NCBI GenBank assembly: GCA_037355855.1
Contig: CM074759.1
Span: 7,626,001 to 7,690,000 of the forward strand
Reading direction: 5' to 3'
From: Pseudo-nitzschia pungens
Lineage: Eukaryota; Bacillariophyta; Bacillariophyceae; Bacillariales; Bacillariaceae
DNA: 64,000 nt
The translations under genes were made by a program, and so were the position numbers. Below, one piece after another: positions 43,270-53,841 of this stretch (position 1 is its first letter; each line of letters opens with the position of its first letter). A model generated the notes under the pieces. The model worked only from the letters and a program-made list of their open reading frames with translations, was not told where the DNA came from and made no database searches.

Positions 43270-45288
43270 TATTACCACCATCAGCAGTTATAACAGCAGT
43301 GCTATGGAAGCCCAGTTGAAAGAGTGAAAATCATATTCATAAAAGTGTGATTTGGTTAACAATAGCCATTGTTACTAGATACAGACCCAATATCTAAACT
43401 TGCATTATCATAGCAACCCAATCAAAAGTGTGGCATGGGAACAGCCTAAAAATTGCTTGGATTCATGTTGCCCTCTACTAGTACTAGTAACTTCTTATTT
43501 TGTTTTGTCCTCCAACAAAGAACAAAGAAATCCAACTCATAGTCCTCATCCCATGATCTAAGAAAAAGGTACAATAAATCATGTTACATGATCACCAGTA
43601 TCATTGCATTGTTGTATAACCTGTACTCATACTATGTGTGGACGTTGGGTTCTCATTCCTCCTTGTATTTGTCTCATTTTTTGGTTCAAACCATGAAATA
43701 ATGATGCGTTACATGACAAAGACAGACAAATTACTAACCCGAAACTAGTACTCTAGTACTAGTATCACTAGTGATTGTTGTCCTCCTCGAAATTAATCAC
43801 TCCGTAAGTTGGTACAACAAAGCACTAAGCCAATTGTGTAAGGCTTGAACTGTCCTACTACCGTACCCAAGACTGTCATCTAGAATTCTCCTTCATGCGG
43901 TAATCTTATGAGTAATCTTAGTTACGGTGAGTGCTTACGAAAAAAGGCGAAGAAAATTCGATCCAAGTTCAAGTACGGTACGTTTCACTCTCTATCAATC
44001 CTTGTTACTGGGAACTAAATGATTTACTATTGATATATCATTTACTATTGATATAACAACAAAAGGTCATGCAATTATTTTTCAGTGGTAACCTTACTTA
44101 CAACCTATTCTAGACCAGTGAAGTCATATTCGAGACCCCTACAGTCATTCGAGTGATTCAATAGTATCTTCACATTATCGGTACTACTGAAATAAGGTTT
44201 ACTTCATACTCCCTTTCAAACGACTGACTCTTCACAGTTGTACACTTCAAGTTTATACTTTTTCAGTATCACCGTAACATTACTCGTACGGTAATCGAGA
44301 TGAAAGTTCATATTATTTCATTCGTGGACAGTGGCTATGCGGAATTGCGAACAGAGTTGTCAAAAAAAGATTGTTGAAGATACTTCAAAAATGAAAAGTC
44401 CGAAGAACAACGTCAGAATCAAATTTGGAATGACCACTCCCAATACGGTAATCTTACTTTGGAAGGGTTGAAAGATTAAGTAGCATTATATTCTCTTTAC
44501 CACTGTAAGTATGTTGAATGATAATATTTTTATTATTGCCTCATTCCCACTTTTTCCCTGTCATCGTTAGATTGCATTGAAAATTTATTTAATCTTTTTT
44601 GAATGGTTTTTAACTTGAAATTAATCTCCTAGTTAAATAAAGGAAGTACGAATCGAGTTCGCTAATTTTTTCAATGGTATAGAACATATCCTCAAATATG
44701 TTTTTGGCTTATCAATACCGTTTCCTTTCATTTTTCTTTTAAGCTCAAGCGGTTTTAATCGATTCGCATTTTGTGAAAATCGATGACCAAGTACTTCTTT
44801 TTTCAAAAGTCTCGTTTATCATGACAAATTATGACAAATCATGACAATCTTTGGATGGTACTAAACTTAGAGTTTCAGAAATTGATGCAACTAACGATAT
44901 CGGTCGGTAGAAAATTCTGTTCGGTTCGGTAGATTTGAAAGAACTATGCGTGTTGTCATAGATTGCTTTTTCCGATATTATGATACTTGTACCGAGTATC
45001 AGTTTCTTCCCCGAGACCCGAGTTTTTAAATAGTTCAGGCCCAAGGATCATTCCTTCATTCTTTGCATGGCGCGTTTGGCACTTCTCCGAATCAGTCACC
45101 GAAAAGAGTGGTCATTCCACGAAAACAACAAATGAAAGTGGGGTTCGCTCTGGTCGTTGAGCCTAAATTTGCGAACTTTCGAACTGCATGTGGCCGATTC
45201 AGCATCCCTCACACCGTTCCACCAAATTACATCCGTTCCCACAATTTTACAATCAACACAAAAAAAAACACAAACATATCAAACCACA
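43270..45288. other. Intergenic region, AT-rich
   Basis: No gene recognised in about 2 kb. ACTAGT-type runs lie at about 43475-43490 and 43745-43772. A tattgatatatcatttactattgata direct repeat is at about 44025-44055. A TTTAAATA box at about 45024-45031 is a possible core promoter for the protease gene. Confidence 0.4.
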
Positions 45289-47571
45289 ATGAATAACCTA
45301 TCAATTTTCTTTTTCGCTACCATGTGGGTAGTTGCATCCTCCCAAGCCCTCCGAGGACCCAATGTGGCCACTCTAGGGGAAAGCCGCCAAGGTCGGCATT
45401 TGTCGCAAGGAACAACGTGCAGACTCTACATAGAGGATATGCAATACGCCGATGGAACTGATGTTGAAACATGGATTTGCGAGTTGTCAAAAGAGGATGC
45501 CAAAGATATTGGTTTCAAATACTTGGAAATTATCGAGACTGAATATATCCGTATCCCTGCCCATACAAGACCTGGTGCATCAACGATGACCGTAAGCAAA
45601 GCCGTTGTGGACATGAATGATCCAAAGATGTACATTCCTGCAGATGCCAGTATCACAGTTTACAACGACCCCCATGAGAATGAAGCCACAAGAGTCCACC
45701 GGGACCTAGCAGGGAAATTCGGGACCCTGACCACTTTAGTGATTCGCGTAGCTGATTCCAACAACATCGCTTCGAGCAGTATTGCTCAACTAGAAAACGA
45801 CTTCTTTGATGACGAAAGCTGCCTAAAATCAAACATGGAGGCCTGTTCCTACGGGAAGCTTAAAATCCAACCGTTTGTGGGACCGACCGAAACAGGTGTG
45901 AAAGTCGACAACGGAGTTGTTGACGTCATACTTGATTCTGATATGCCTACCGATGTTAAGAAACTGCAACAAGCTGCAATTCAGAGTGCCAGCAGTCAAC
46001 TCGGAGATTTTATGAGCAGCGACAAATACGATCTTGTTGCTTTTGTAATGCCACCAGGCGTCGAGAATTGGGTGGGAACTGCAATCACCGGCGGCAAGGC
46101 TAGCTTCTACAATGGCGAATTTGCATCTTATGTATCTGTCCAAATGCACGAGGTCGGTCACAATCTTGATCTTGCTCATTCGGGGGATCAGTACAACCAG
46201 TACAAAGACACAACAGGCTCTATGGGAAAGACGCTAGGAAAAGACGACACGAGAAGATGCTACAACCCCGCAAAGAATTTTCAACTCGGATGGTACGATG
46301 ACAAAGTCAAGACAATCAATCCTCTTTCTACAAGTACACCACCGGTTCAACAATTCGTTCTGAACGGGGTCTCAGAGTATCGACAGAATGACGACGCATA
46401 TGTTGTACTCAGATTGGAGCAAAAGGCGTTTGAACAAGACTTCTACATCGGTTACAATCGCCAGGAAGGGATCAACAAAGACACACCAGAAGACAAAAAC
46501 ATGGTCACAATTGTCCGCAAAGAAGTTGGAGCTCCGAAGGAGTACGGCGCGTCATCAAAGGTTGCAACATTGTCGGTGGGTCAAACTCATAAACTCAAGT
46601 CTTTCAACGGTGAAAGGGACGTTCTAGTCCAATTCTTGTCTCTTTCGGGTGGCGCCGACGGCTTTACCAATGCCGCGGTACGAATCACCGACATTGAAAA
46701 CGCACCCATTCAAAATGAAGAGCAGGTCAGTGATGAGGAAAAAGAATGCGAGAACTACACCTTCGAGGTTATGACCGATTCATACCCTGACGACAATAGG
46801 TTCATCATTCTGAACGAGGTGACCGGTGAGTTGGTTGCAAATGGACCAGAGCTGACGCAGAAGAAAACTCTGTACACAAAAGAGATATGCCTCGAGTACG
46901 GGAAAAAATACAAATTCATCATTTACGATTTATTCGAAGATGGCATCTGCTGCGGACAAGGCAAGGGCATGTACCGCGCACTCGATTCCGAGGGAAATGT
47001 TGTATTCTCCAGCGAGAATAAAAACGAGAAGTTCGCCCTCAAAGTCGAACACTTTCAAACGGCAGCTCTGATTGGATCTCCGACCGATTCCCCCGTCAAA
47101 TCTCCCACTGAATCTCCTGTCGAATCTCCTACCCAACCTCCCACACAACCTCCCACACAACCTCCTACCCAACCTCCTACCCAACCTCCTACCCAACCTC
47201 CCACACAACCTCCTACCCAACCTCCTACCCAACCTCCCACACAACCTCCCACACAACCTCCTACCCAACCTCCCACCCAACCTCCCACCCAACCTCCTAC
47301 CCAACCTCCTACCCAACCTCCCACAAATCCTCCTACCCAACCTCCCACAAATCCTCCTGTCGCCCCACCCACATCGAGCAACAACATCAACAGCGACAAC
47401 AATGGCAACTGCAAGGACAAGAAAGGAAAGTTCAACGTCAAGAGCAAGGGCAAGGGAAAAAAGAAGAACTGCAAGTGGATCAAAAAGAAAAAGAAGTGCG
47501 ACAACACCTACCTCGGCAAGCCATTGTGGCAGAGTTGTCCGGTATCTTGCGAACGATGCAGCGTCCTGTAA
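45289..47571 (+). CDS. Secreted M11 (gametolysin-like) metalloprotease with PPTQ linker
   Basis: 760 residues, single exon. ATG 45289 is chosen because it begins a signal peptide (MNNLSIFFFATMWVVASSQA); the frame is open upstream but has no earlier useful ATG. The prodomain-like region is followed by the catalytic zinc motif HEVGHNLDLAHS (His287, Glu288, His291, His297), the HExGHNLxxxHS form of peptidase M11 that in green algae digests gamete wall glycoproteins. A second domain (~485-590) has CLEYGKKYKFIIYDLFEDGICCGQGKG, common after secreted diatom proteases. About 18 PPTQ/PTQP repeats (~600-695) link to a Lys/Cys-rich C-terminal module (CKDKKGKF...CKW...CDNTY...CPVSCERC). The role is probably extracellular matrix remodelling. 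Confidence 0.85.
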   Translation: MNNLSIFFFATMWVVASSQALRGPNVATLGESRQGRHLSQGTTCRLYIEDMQYADGTDVETWICELSKEDAKDIGFKYLEIIETEYIRIPAHTRPGASTMTVSKAVVDMNDPKMYIPADASITVYNDPHENEATRVHRDLAGKFGTLTTLVIRVADSNNIASSSIAQLENDFFDDESCLKSNMEACSYGKLKIQPFVGPTETGVKVDNGVVDVILDSDMPTDVKKLQQAAIQSASSQLGDFMSSDKYDLVAFVMPPGVENWVGTAITGGKASFYNGEFASYVSVQMHEVGHNLDLAHSGDQYNQYKDTTGSMGKTLGKDDTRRCYNPAKNFQLGWYDDKVKTINPLSTSTPPVQQFVLNGVSEYRQNDDAYVVLRLEQKAFEQDFYIGYNRQEGINKDTPEDKNMVTIVRKEVGAPKEYGASSKVATLSVGQTHKLKSFNGERDVLVQFLSLSGGADGFTNAAVRITDIENAPIQNEEQVSDEEKECENYTFEVMTDSYPDDNRFIILNEVTGELVANGPELTQKKTLYTKEICLEYGKKYKFIIYDLFEDGICCGQGKGMYRALDSEGNVVFSSENKNEKFALKVEHFQTAALIGSPTDSPVKSPTESPVESPTQPPTQPPTQPPTQPPTQPPTQPPTQPPTQPPTQPPTQPPTQPPTQPPTQPPTQPPTQPPTQPPTNPPTQPPTNPPVAPPTSSNNINSDNNGNCKDKKGKFNVKSKGKGKKKNCKWIKKKKKCDNTYLGKPLWQSCPVSCERCSVL

Positions 47572-48426
47572 ACCACCAGCAACGCGGAGCGCGTCATCGC
47601 ATCGGGGGGGGAAAAAAGACTGTTCACTATCTACTACTGCATCATGTACTACTATTCACATTCATTGTACATCTTAATTTATTTAGAACAATAATAAATA
47701 CAATACATATTGATATAATTATAATAATAATAATGATAATAATATTATACTTTTTATTTATCAGCATCGGTGCCATCTGATTATTACTTCGTACTACTAC
47801 TTCGTATTTGTTTTGGAGAATCGGCACCGATTGAAATTTCGAATGGCGCACCATCGCGATTTTCGAGATCCAACAACCAACAAGGTGTCGCAGACTCGTA
47901 TTTTTTTTTTTTTCGAACCAACGCGAAGATTGGTTGGTTCTTTCAAAATCCATCAAACGCTGCGTCGATCGTGTTTGGAAGCGGACCGACCGACCGACCC
48001 GACCCGAAACGAAAGCGGCAAGAACCACTAAATTTGCCCGAATGTTGGGTTGTTGGTTTTGTCTGTGTGATTGCTTGCGCGTCGACAATGCCAGTGCCAG
48101 TGCCAGTGCCAATGCCGGTGCAATCCCATTGCAAGCAGCACGATGAAAGTTGTCAATGATGCGGTTCCCCGGGGTTCACGGACCGTTGTTTCGCGCAACA
48201 TCGTACGAACTCGAACTTGCACGGAATCTACCACCGACACGATCGCAATCGCGGAACGCAGCCAGCCGTGTTCGGGTCGGCGGATCGATGAATCGATCGA
48301 TCGATTGATTCCTCGATTCGTTCCGTCTCACCTCACCTCGCCTCGCTTCGCTTCGCTTCGTTGACTCCTTGCATTGGGTCGTTTCCTTTCGTTTCCTTTC
48401 GTTTCCTTTCGTTTCCTTTCTCCCCG
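47572..48426. other. Intergenic region between convergent genes
   Basis: No gene. Simple repeats: AATAAT-rich sequence at about 47690-47750, a (CCAGTG)n run at about 48091-48118, and a 10-bp gtttcctttc repeat at about 48383-48420. Confidence 0.45.
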
Positions 48427-49950
48427 CTACGCCTCCTTTTGCTTTCGCTTCGGCCCGGACCCGGACACCGCTCCGAGCCCCCACGGCCGCGCCAGGAGTT
48501 CCCCCAGAACCTGCGTGGTGCGCCGGGGGAGCCAGTCCGCCAGCCAAAAGGCCACCAGCCGGTAGACGACCCCGACCGCCACCTCCCCCGGCGGCAGGGG
48601 CCGCAGGCAGGCGTCGATGGCGGAGGATGCGACCCCCTCCGGGGTCAGCGCCAGGCCCGGAACCGGGACCCAAAAGACGGGGGCGTCCCCCATGCGGGAG
48701 GACGCGCCAAAGCCGGTGGCGCCGACGGCGCCCGGGAGGACGCACGTGACGGACAGGGGGTGGTGGTGGCGGTTGCGTCCGCCGTCCGATGGTCCGGATC
48801 CGAACTCGAATTCGAGTTCTCGCGCCAGGGAGGCGCAAAAGGACCTCTGGTAGGCCTTGGTGGCGGCGTAGACGGCGCACCCGGCGTTTCCCGGAACGAC
48901 GCCCATGATGGAGCTCACGATCACGATGCGCTTGCGGCGGGGGCAACCGGAAGCATCCCCCGAATCGCTCTTTGAATTGCTCGCGTTTTCGTTTTCGTTT
49001 TCGTTTGCGTTTGCGCTCCGTCTCATTTTGCGCCCCAGTCGGTGCGTCAGGTGGGTCGTCCCCACCACGTTGAGCGCCATGAGCTCGTGGAGGCGCTCGA
49101 GGCCGGACTCGTCGTCGGCGCGGAAGAAATCGCAGCAATCTCCCGCTCCCGCATTGTTGACGAGGAGATCGATGTGGTCCAGGAGTTTGGGCCGGGTTTT
49201 CGGCAGCGGTGGTGGTTTGGATCCGTTGTCGTTGTCGTTGTCATTCGCACTCGCGTTCTTGCCATTGGTTTCGTCCGCGTGGTCGTTTTCGTTCTTTCCC
49301 GCCGCAAACGGAACCTCCATCGTCGCCAGGGTTTCCAGCAATCGATCCACGTCGGAACGATCCGAGATGTCGCAAACGATCGGCACAACCATGCTGTTGC
49401 CACTGTTGTTGTTGTTGTTGCCAGTTCCGTCCAGCTCGGAACGAAGCTCGTCCAGGGCTTGGGCGTTCCGGGCCACGGCCACGACCGGAATCCCCCTCTC
49501 CAACACCAGCGCGGAGGCAATGGCCCTTCCGATTCCCTGGCTGGCTCCCGTGACGAGGGCCCAGCGCGGGACATCGTCGTCGTCGTCGCCGTTGTTGCTA
49601 TTGCTGTTATGGATCAAATGATTGTCGTCATTGTCCTCTTCGTCACTCGAGCGAGCCGACGAATCATTCCTCGCGGAGGAGCGCCTCTGCCTCTCCCGTC
49701 GTCGTCGTCCTCGTTGTCGCCGTCTTCGCCACTGCCATCGGAACCAGCGCAGCGCGGTTTCGGTGAGGCCCCAGAGCGTCGCCAGCAAGGGAATCCAGCA
49801 GACCGCTTCCAGCACCGAGGCCCAGCGGGAATCCCCCGGAAACGCGGCAACAGCGGGGGCTTCCTCCGCCAACGGTTGCATCCGCAGCACCAGGAGCAGC
49901 GCGGAGGAGTAAAAGAGAACCGGAAGATTGGTGGTTCCGTTGCTGGCCAT
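48427..49950 (-). CDS. Short-chain dehydrogenase/reductase, membrane-associated
   Basis: 507 residues from ATG 49950. An in-frame ATG at 50106 would add 52 residues, but the later one precedes hydrophobic segments and looks better. N-terminal membrane stretches (LPVLFYSSALLLVLRM; AVCWIPLLATLWGLTE) precede an Arg-rich linker. The Rossmann domain then has WALVTGASQGIGRAIASAL (NAD(P) motif TGxxxGIG, ~130), VCDISD, LLVNNAGAGD (NNAG), IVIVSSIMGVV (catalytic Ser) and YAATKAYQRSF (catalytic YxxxK, ~360). Low-complexity Asn/Asp inserts separate the motifs. The layout resembles the 17-beta-HSD12/3-ketoacyl-CoA reductase branch, whose members act in the ER on fatty acyl or sterol substrates, but the substrate is not determined. 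No intron. Confidence 0.82.
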   Translation of the reverse strand: MASNGTTNLPVLFYSSALLLVLRMQPLAEEAPAVAAFPGDSRWASVLEAVCWIPLLATLWGLTETALRWFRWQWRRRRQRGRRRRERQRRSSARNDSSARSSDEEDNDDNHLIHNSNSNNGDDDDDVPRWALVTGASQGIGRAIASALVLERGIPVVAVARNAQALDELRSELDGTGNNNNNSGNSMVVPIVCDISDRSDVDRLLETLATMEVPFAAGKNENDHADETNGKNASANDNDNDNGSKPPPLPKTRPKLLDHIDLLVNNAGAGDCCDFFRADDESGLERLHELMALNVVGTTHLTHRLGRKMRRSANANENENENASNSKSDSGDASGCPRRKRIVIVSSIMGVVPGNAGCAVYAATKAYQRSFCASLARELEFEFGSGPSDGGRNRHHHPLSVTCVLPGAVGATGFGASSRMGDAPVFWVPVPGLALTPEGVASSAIDACLRPLPPGEVAVGVVYRLVAFWLADWLPRRTTQVLGELLARPWGLGAVSGSGPKRKQKEA

Positions 49951-50163
49951 GGTGGTCGGTTTTTTGTGGTTGTGGTTGCGGTATAGTGTGGTTGTGGTAT
50001 AGCGTGAAAGCAGAGCCAGTCTTTGGCAGTGTTGTGTGTTTTGTGTTGTCCCACTGTAACGTAACGTGTCGGCAACCCGAATCAATCGAATATCGAATGT
50101 ATCCATTCGCAGAAGCTAACAGAAGTAATCTTACGGTAAGGTTAATCTTTTAAAATTAAATCT

Positions 50164-50392
50164 TACTACGGATCGCCTAACAATTGAAATAAAAGTTTTT
50201 TTACCGGACGTGTACCAAAAAAAAAGAACCAATAAAGAGATCACTGAAAACCCTCAGACCCCCCTCTGAGTCTGTCAATACATGGAAATGATGACGGTCT
50301 GAGGGTTTTCAGTGATCTCTTTATTGGTTCTTTTTTTTTGGTACACGTCCGGTAAAAAAACTTTTATTTCAATTGTTAGGCGATCCGTAGTA
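50164..50392. mobile_element. Perfect 97-bp inverted repeat, TA-flanked foldback MITE
   Basis: Arms 50164-50260 and 50296-50392 are exact reverse complements, including an A9/T9 and a T7/A7 run, around a 35-bp spacer. TA is the outermost dinucleotide on both sides, so the body is 50166-50390 (225 bp), beginning CTACGGATCGCC and ending GGCGATCCGTAG. It has no coding capacity. The perfect match implies recent insertion or conversion. It is close to the SDR gene's 5' side, so a transcript through it would form a strong hairpin. Confidence 0.75.
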
Positions 50393-51387
50393 CTTCATAG
50401 AAATCGCGGTAAGATCTCAGCACTTGGCACTTGTACTTGTAAGTTACTTCGCACGTCGTAGTAAGAATGAATGACGGAAGGAAGAATCAACCAAACTGTC
50501 TTGAGTCGGATGAACGACTGCAAAAATCCAAGCAAAGGGAAAACAACATTCATACCGGTACGAACTAAACCTTACCGGTAACCGTACAGTAAGTTACATG
50601 TACCAGAACTCGTACTAGTATAGTATAAAGTACACGAGCTAGTCCAATTATTTTAGAATTATTCATTTTTTCTACTCCTACCGGTACCTGGTTGGGATAA
50701 GGGTGCGGGAAATTGAAACTGTTGTTGTCAAGAGCTCGAAAGTGGTAATCTTACCGTATTGAGTAAGATTAAGGCCTTAATTATCTTCCCGTAAGTTCCG
50801 TCTACGTAATTCGTATCTGCGAATGAATGAATGAATGAATGATCCGACATCCTCAACAATCGAAAAAAAACAAGATTATTCTCAACAAAACGATCCAACG
50901 TTGACACCACGTGTGACGCCGAGTCAACAAAGATCGGCGCGTAAGGTTACTGTACTGGTCGACTCGTACTTCATACTACCAGGTACTACTACCGTAGTAC
51001 TATGACTGACTCGTAGAAGTAACCTTAGTCATCCATCAATCAACAGGTAAGTTTACGATACGGTACGGTACTGTACGGTAACCTTACTGTACGGAACGGT
51101 AAGGTTACCATAATATCTTTGTTCATCAAAATGATGCCGATTGATTCGTAACTTACGTAACGGTAACCTTCCATTATCATTCCGTACCGGTACATGTATT
51201 CCGTATCGCTGCAAGTAGTCACCGTTCTTTTCCTTCATTCGCCGCCCACCAACCTCGATCAAAGAACTACTTTACCGCTCGGACACAGCTCATCATTATT
51301 CGAATGAGTATTGCATTCGAACGCAACGCGCTGTCGCCGATCGAATCCAATCGAATCAATCGCAAGATACCCACCGGGACCACCACC
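50393..51387. other. Intergenic region
   Basis: No gene. Repeated TACCGGTA/GGTAAGGTTA words at about 50550-50610 and 51050-51200, and (GAAT)n at about 50820-50842. The frame of the next gene is open back to an ATG at 51304. Confidence 0.4.
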
Positions 51388-52824
51388 ATGCGACGCGAGA
51401 CAACCACCAGTCGATCCGCATCGGCGTCGGCGTCGACGTCGGCGTCAACCCGGCAGTTTTGTCCCCGTTCCCGTTCCCGTTCCACCAGCAGAACACTCTT
51501 CTTCGCGCTGCTGTTCTGCGGTGCGGTGCTGTCTCACTTGCAGTCGCGGTCGCGGTCGAGATTACACGTCCGTGCATGGACTCCAAAGGCAACGGCAACC
51601 ACTGGAATGAGGACGGGAATGGGAATGAGAATGAGAATGGAAACGGGGAGGGCAACCGGACCCGTTGTCTCCCGAGATTCTCCGGGAGAATTCGGGGCTC
51701 GCACACGCCTGCAGGCTCGCGAGGGCTTTTCGGAGGAAGACGAAGCCGCAGCCGCCAGCACCACAACCAGCACCAGCACCACTATCACCACCACCACCAC
51801 CACCACCATTCCGTGTTGCTCTACCCGCCGCACCGCCTGGAACACGGCGGCAAGCTCCCTGTTCCTGGCGGCGGCGGCGACCGCAACGGCAACGCCGGCG
51901 TTGTGGGGGTTTCCCTCCGCTTCCCTCGCCGCCGCCGGCACCTCCGACCGCTGCGATCCGCTCGATCCCGGCTGCGGCGCCGACGGAAAGCGCTCCAAGG
52001 TCTCGGCCAAGCCGATTCCCCGCGTCACGAACCGCATCACGCACGTGGTGCAGCTGGTCATCGCCATCGGGGAACGCCGGGAGGAGGTCGGATTCCTCCG
52101 GTTTGGATTGTACGGGGACGACTGCCCGGAGAGCGTCCGGTCGATGATTCTCTTTTTGTCGCCGGTGGGGATTTCCGGCCTCCGCGAAAGCGAAAGCGGG
52201 GACGGGTTTCCACCGCGGGACGAGAGCATCGACACCAAGCGATCCCCCGTCACGCTCCTGCAGGGCGGGGCGGTCCCGGCGATCTATCCCAACCGCGGGG
52301 TCGACTTCGGGGTGCCCTCGCAGAAAAAAGCCTACGCCAGGTCGCTGGGATTGCGGGAGGCCGGGGCCAACTTTGCGCCGGAACGCCGCCCGGCATCCAC
52401 CTCCGGGGAAGCCGGGACCCGGCCCCACGACGTGGCGGGCCTCGTCTCGATTCCATTCGGGGGCATCGGGTACGGAAGCGACAGAGACGACGGGAAAGGC
52501 AAAAGCAATGGCAATGGCAAAAGCAATGGCAAGTATTCCCCGGACGAGGCCTACGCGAGCGCCTTCTTGATCACGGCGGGGGACAACGACTTCGATGTGT
52601 TCAAGAACCGCAGGGTGATCGGACAGGTCATCGACGACGAGAGCATGGAATTCCTGGAACGCCTGTCCTCGCTGCCGATCCAGAAACAGCAGCTTGCGGG
52701 TGGCGGAGGTGGCAGCGCCAAGGGTCCGCCGCTGCTCCGGGTGACGGTCCTGGACACGGGAATCCAAAAGGTGGGGGCGTCCAACAACAACAACAACAAC
52801 CAAAAATCGTCCAGGAAGCGGTAA
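51388..52824 (+). CDS. Cyclophilin-like protein with plastid-lumen type presequence
   Basis: 478 residues from ATG 51388 (an upstream in-frame ATG at 51304 adds 28). A signal-peptide core (LFFALLFCGAVLSHL) ends near RA|WTPKA and is followed by an Arg/Gly/Thr-rich stretch, like the bipartite presequence of diatom plastids. A second targeting segment (STRRTAWNTAASSLFLAAA...ASLA, ~145-180) has twin Arg before a hydrophobic core, as in thylakoid Tat signals. The mature part (~210-450) has a divergent cyclophilin layout: ITHVVQLVIAIG, VGFLRFGLYGDDCPESV, LLQGGAVP, HDVAGLVSIPFGGIGYG, AFLITAGDNDFDVFKNRRVIGQVI. The RxxxPGF and full FxxQGG catalytic motifs are missing, so isomerase activity is doubtful. 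It may be a lumenal chaperone-like relative. Confidence 0.68.
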   Translation: MRRETTTSRSASASASTSASTRQFCPRSRSRSTSRTLFFALLFCGAVLSHLQSRSRSRLHVRAWTPKATATTGMRTGMGMRMRMETGRATGPVVSRDSPGEFGARTRLQAREGFSEEDEAAAASTTTSTSTTITTTTTTTIPCCSTRRTAWNTAASSLFLAAAATATATPALWGFPSASLAAAGTSDRCDPLDPGCGADGKRSKVSAKPIPRVTNRITHVVQLVIAIGERREEVGFLRFGLYGDDCPESVRSMILFLSPVGISGLRESESGDGFPPRDESIDTKRSPVTLLQGGAVPAIYPNRGVDFGVPSQKKAYARSLGLREAGANFAPERRPASTSGEAGTRPHDVAGLVSIPFGGIGYGSDRDDGKGKSNGNGKSNGKYSPDEAYASAFLITAGDNDFDVFKNRRVIGQVIDDESMEFLERLSSLPIQKQQLAGGGGGSAKGPPLLRVTVLDTGIQKVGASNNNNNNQKSSRKR

Positions 52825-53841
52825 TTAGAGCGAACCCGAGCGAATCGGCTAGCGAGCGAGCGACCACGAGAACCGCGGCCCGTGCTGCCGCTGCCGCTGC
52901 CGCCACCGTTTGAAAACCACCCTGGAGTGAGTGAGTGAGTGAGTGAGGGAGTGAATGCGTCGCGGGGACGGACACGACACGGGACCCGAGCGCCGGACGG
53001 AACGGAAGCCGATTCGCGGAAACCAATTTCATCCGCGGGGCGAAAGGAATTTCGATTGCACTCCACTCCACTCCACCCCGCTCCGATCCATCTATCTATC
53101 CCACGCATCTTATTTCTCGCACCGCGAGGAATGCAGGGTCTGCCGATTGGATTGGATTGGATTGGATTGGATGGTTTCGTTTCGTTTCGTTTCGTTTCGT
53201 TTCACTTTCTCCCACAGTGGGAACACGGAAGAACACCGGATGCGCACGATGTGCACGTGCAACTATTCCAAGGATAAGCTGCATGCATGTTCGTTTGTAC
53301 GTTCGTTCGTTCGTTCGTTCGTTCTGCTCCCGGCGGATGCTGGCATCTGTTCCAAATAAGACGAAGGAAATAATTATAATGATGACATTTTACCGTGCAT
53401 AGTTCTGGGTTCACGCAGAGGAACTCCGACCACCTCGAAGTGCATGTATCACGATCCGAACGAACTGCCAACTTCATGCGGTAGTACCTTACTCGTATCG
53501 ATGCTTCCGGAGTATAGCGTGTACGTACTGCTCGGACGCATACCTATCGTAGGGTGGCGGTGGACGAGGACCCGATCCAAACGCAATCATTATTATTCTT
53601 TGATAGTGCATGCAGTACGTGTACGTGTACAAGTAATATTTATTGGTTATGTATAATATTATGTAATGATCAAAACATCCACCTTTTACTTGTACTCATT
53701 GACACCGGTCAGGAAACAAAGGTTGCAAAAAAAAAGATTTTAGGTTGCATCTCGGCAATCCCCTTCCATTCGTTGCCGTGATGTTTTGGATAATTCTCAG
53801 TATTCAATAGGATTGTTGTTGTTGTTGTCATTATTATTACT
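52825..53841. other. Intergenic region with microsatellites
   Basis: No gene. (GAGT)n at about 52926-52946, (ATTGG)n at about 53148-53170, (TTCG)n-type TTTCG repeats at about 53177-53200 and (CGTT)n at about 53298-53322. Confidence 0.45.

Noticed and set aside
47055..47677. Gly/Val-rich minus ORF and Pro/Asn-rich plus ORF over the PPTQ repeat
   Set aside because: Shadows of the protease linker repeat in other frames.
51459..52913. 484-residue alternate frame overlapping the cyclophilin-like gene
   Set aside because: Its Arg/Gly-rich text is the typical second-frame reading of GC-rich coding DNA; the targeting sequences and domain lie in the other frame.
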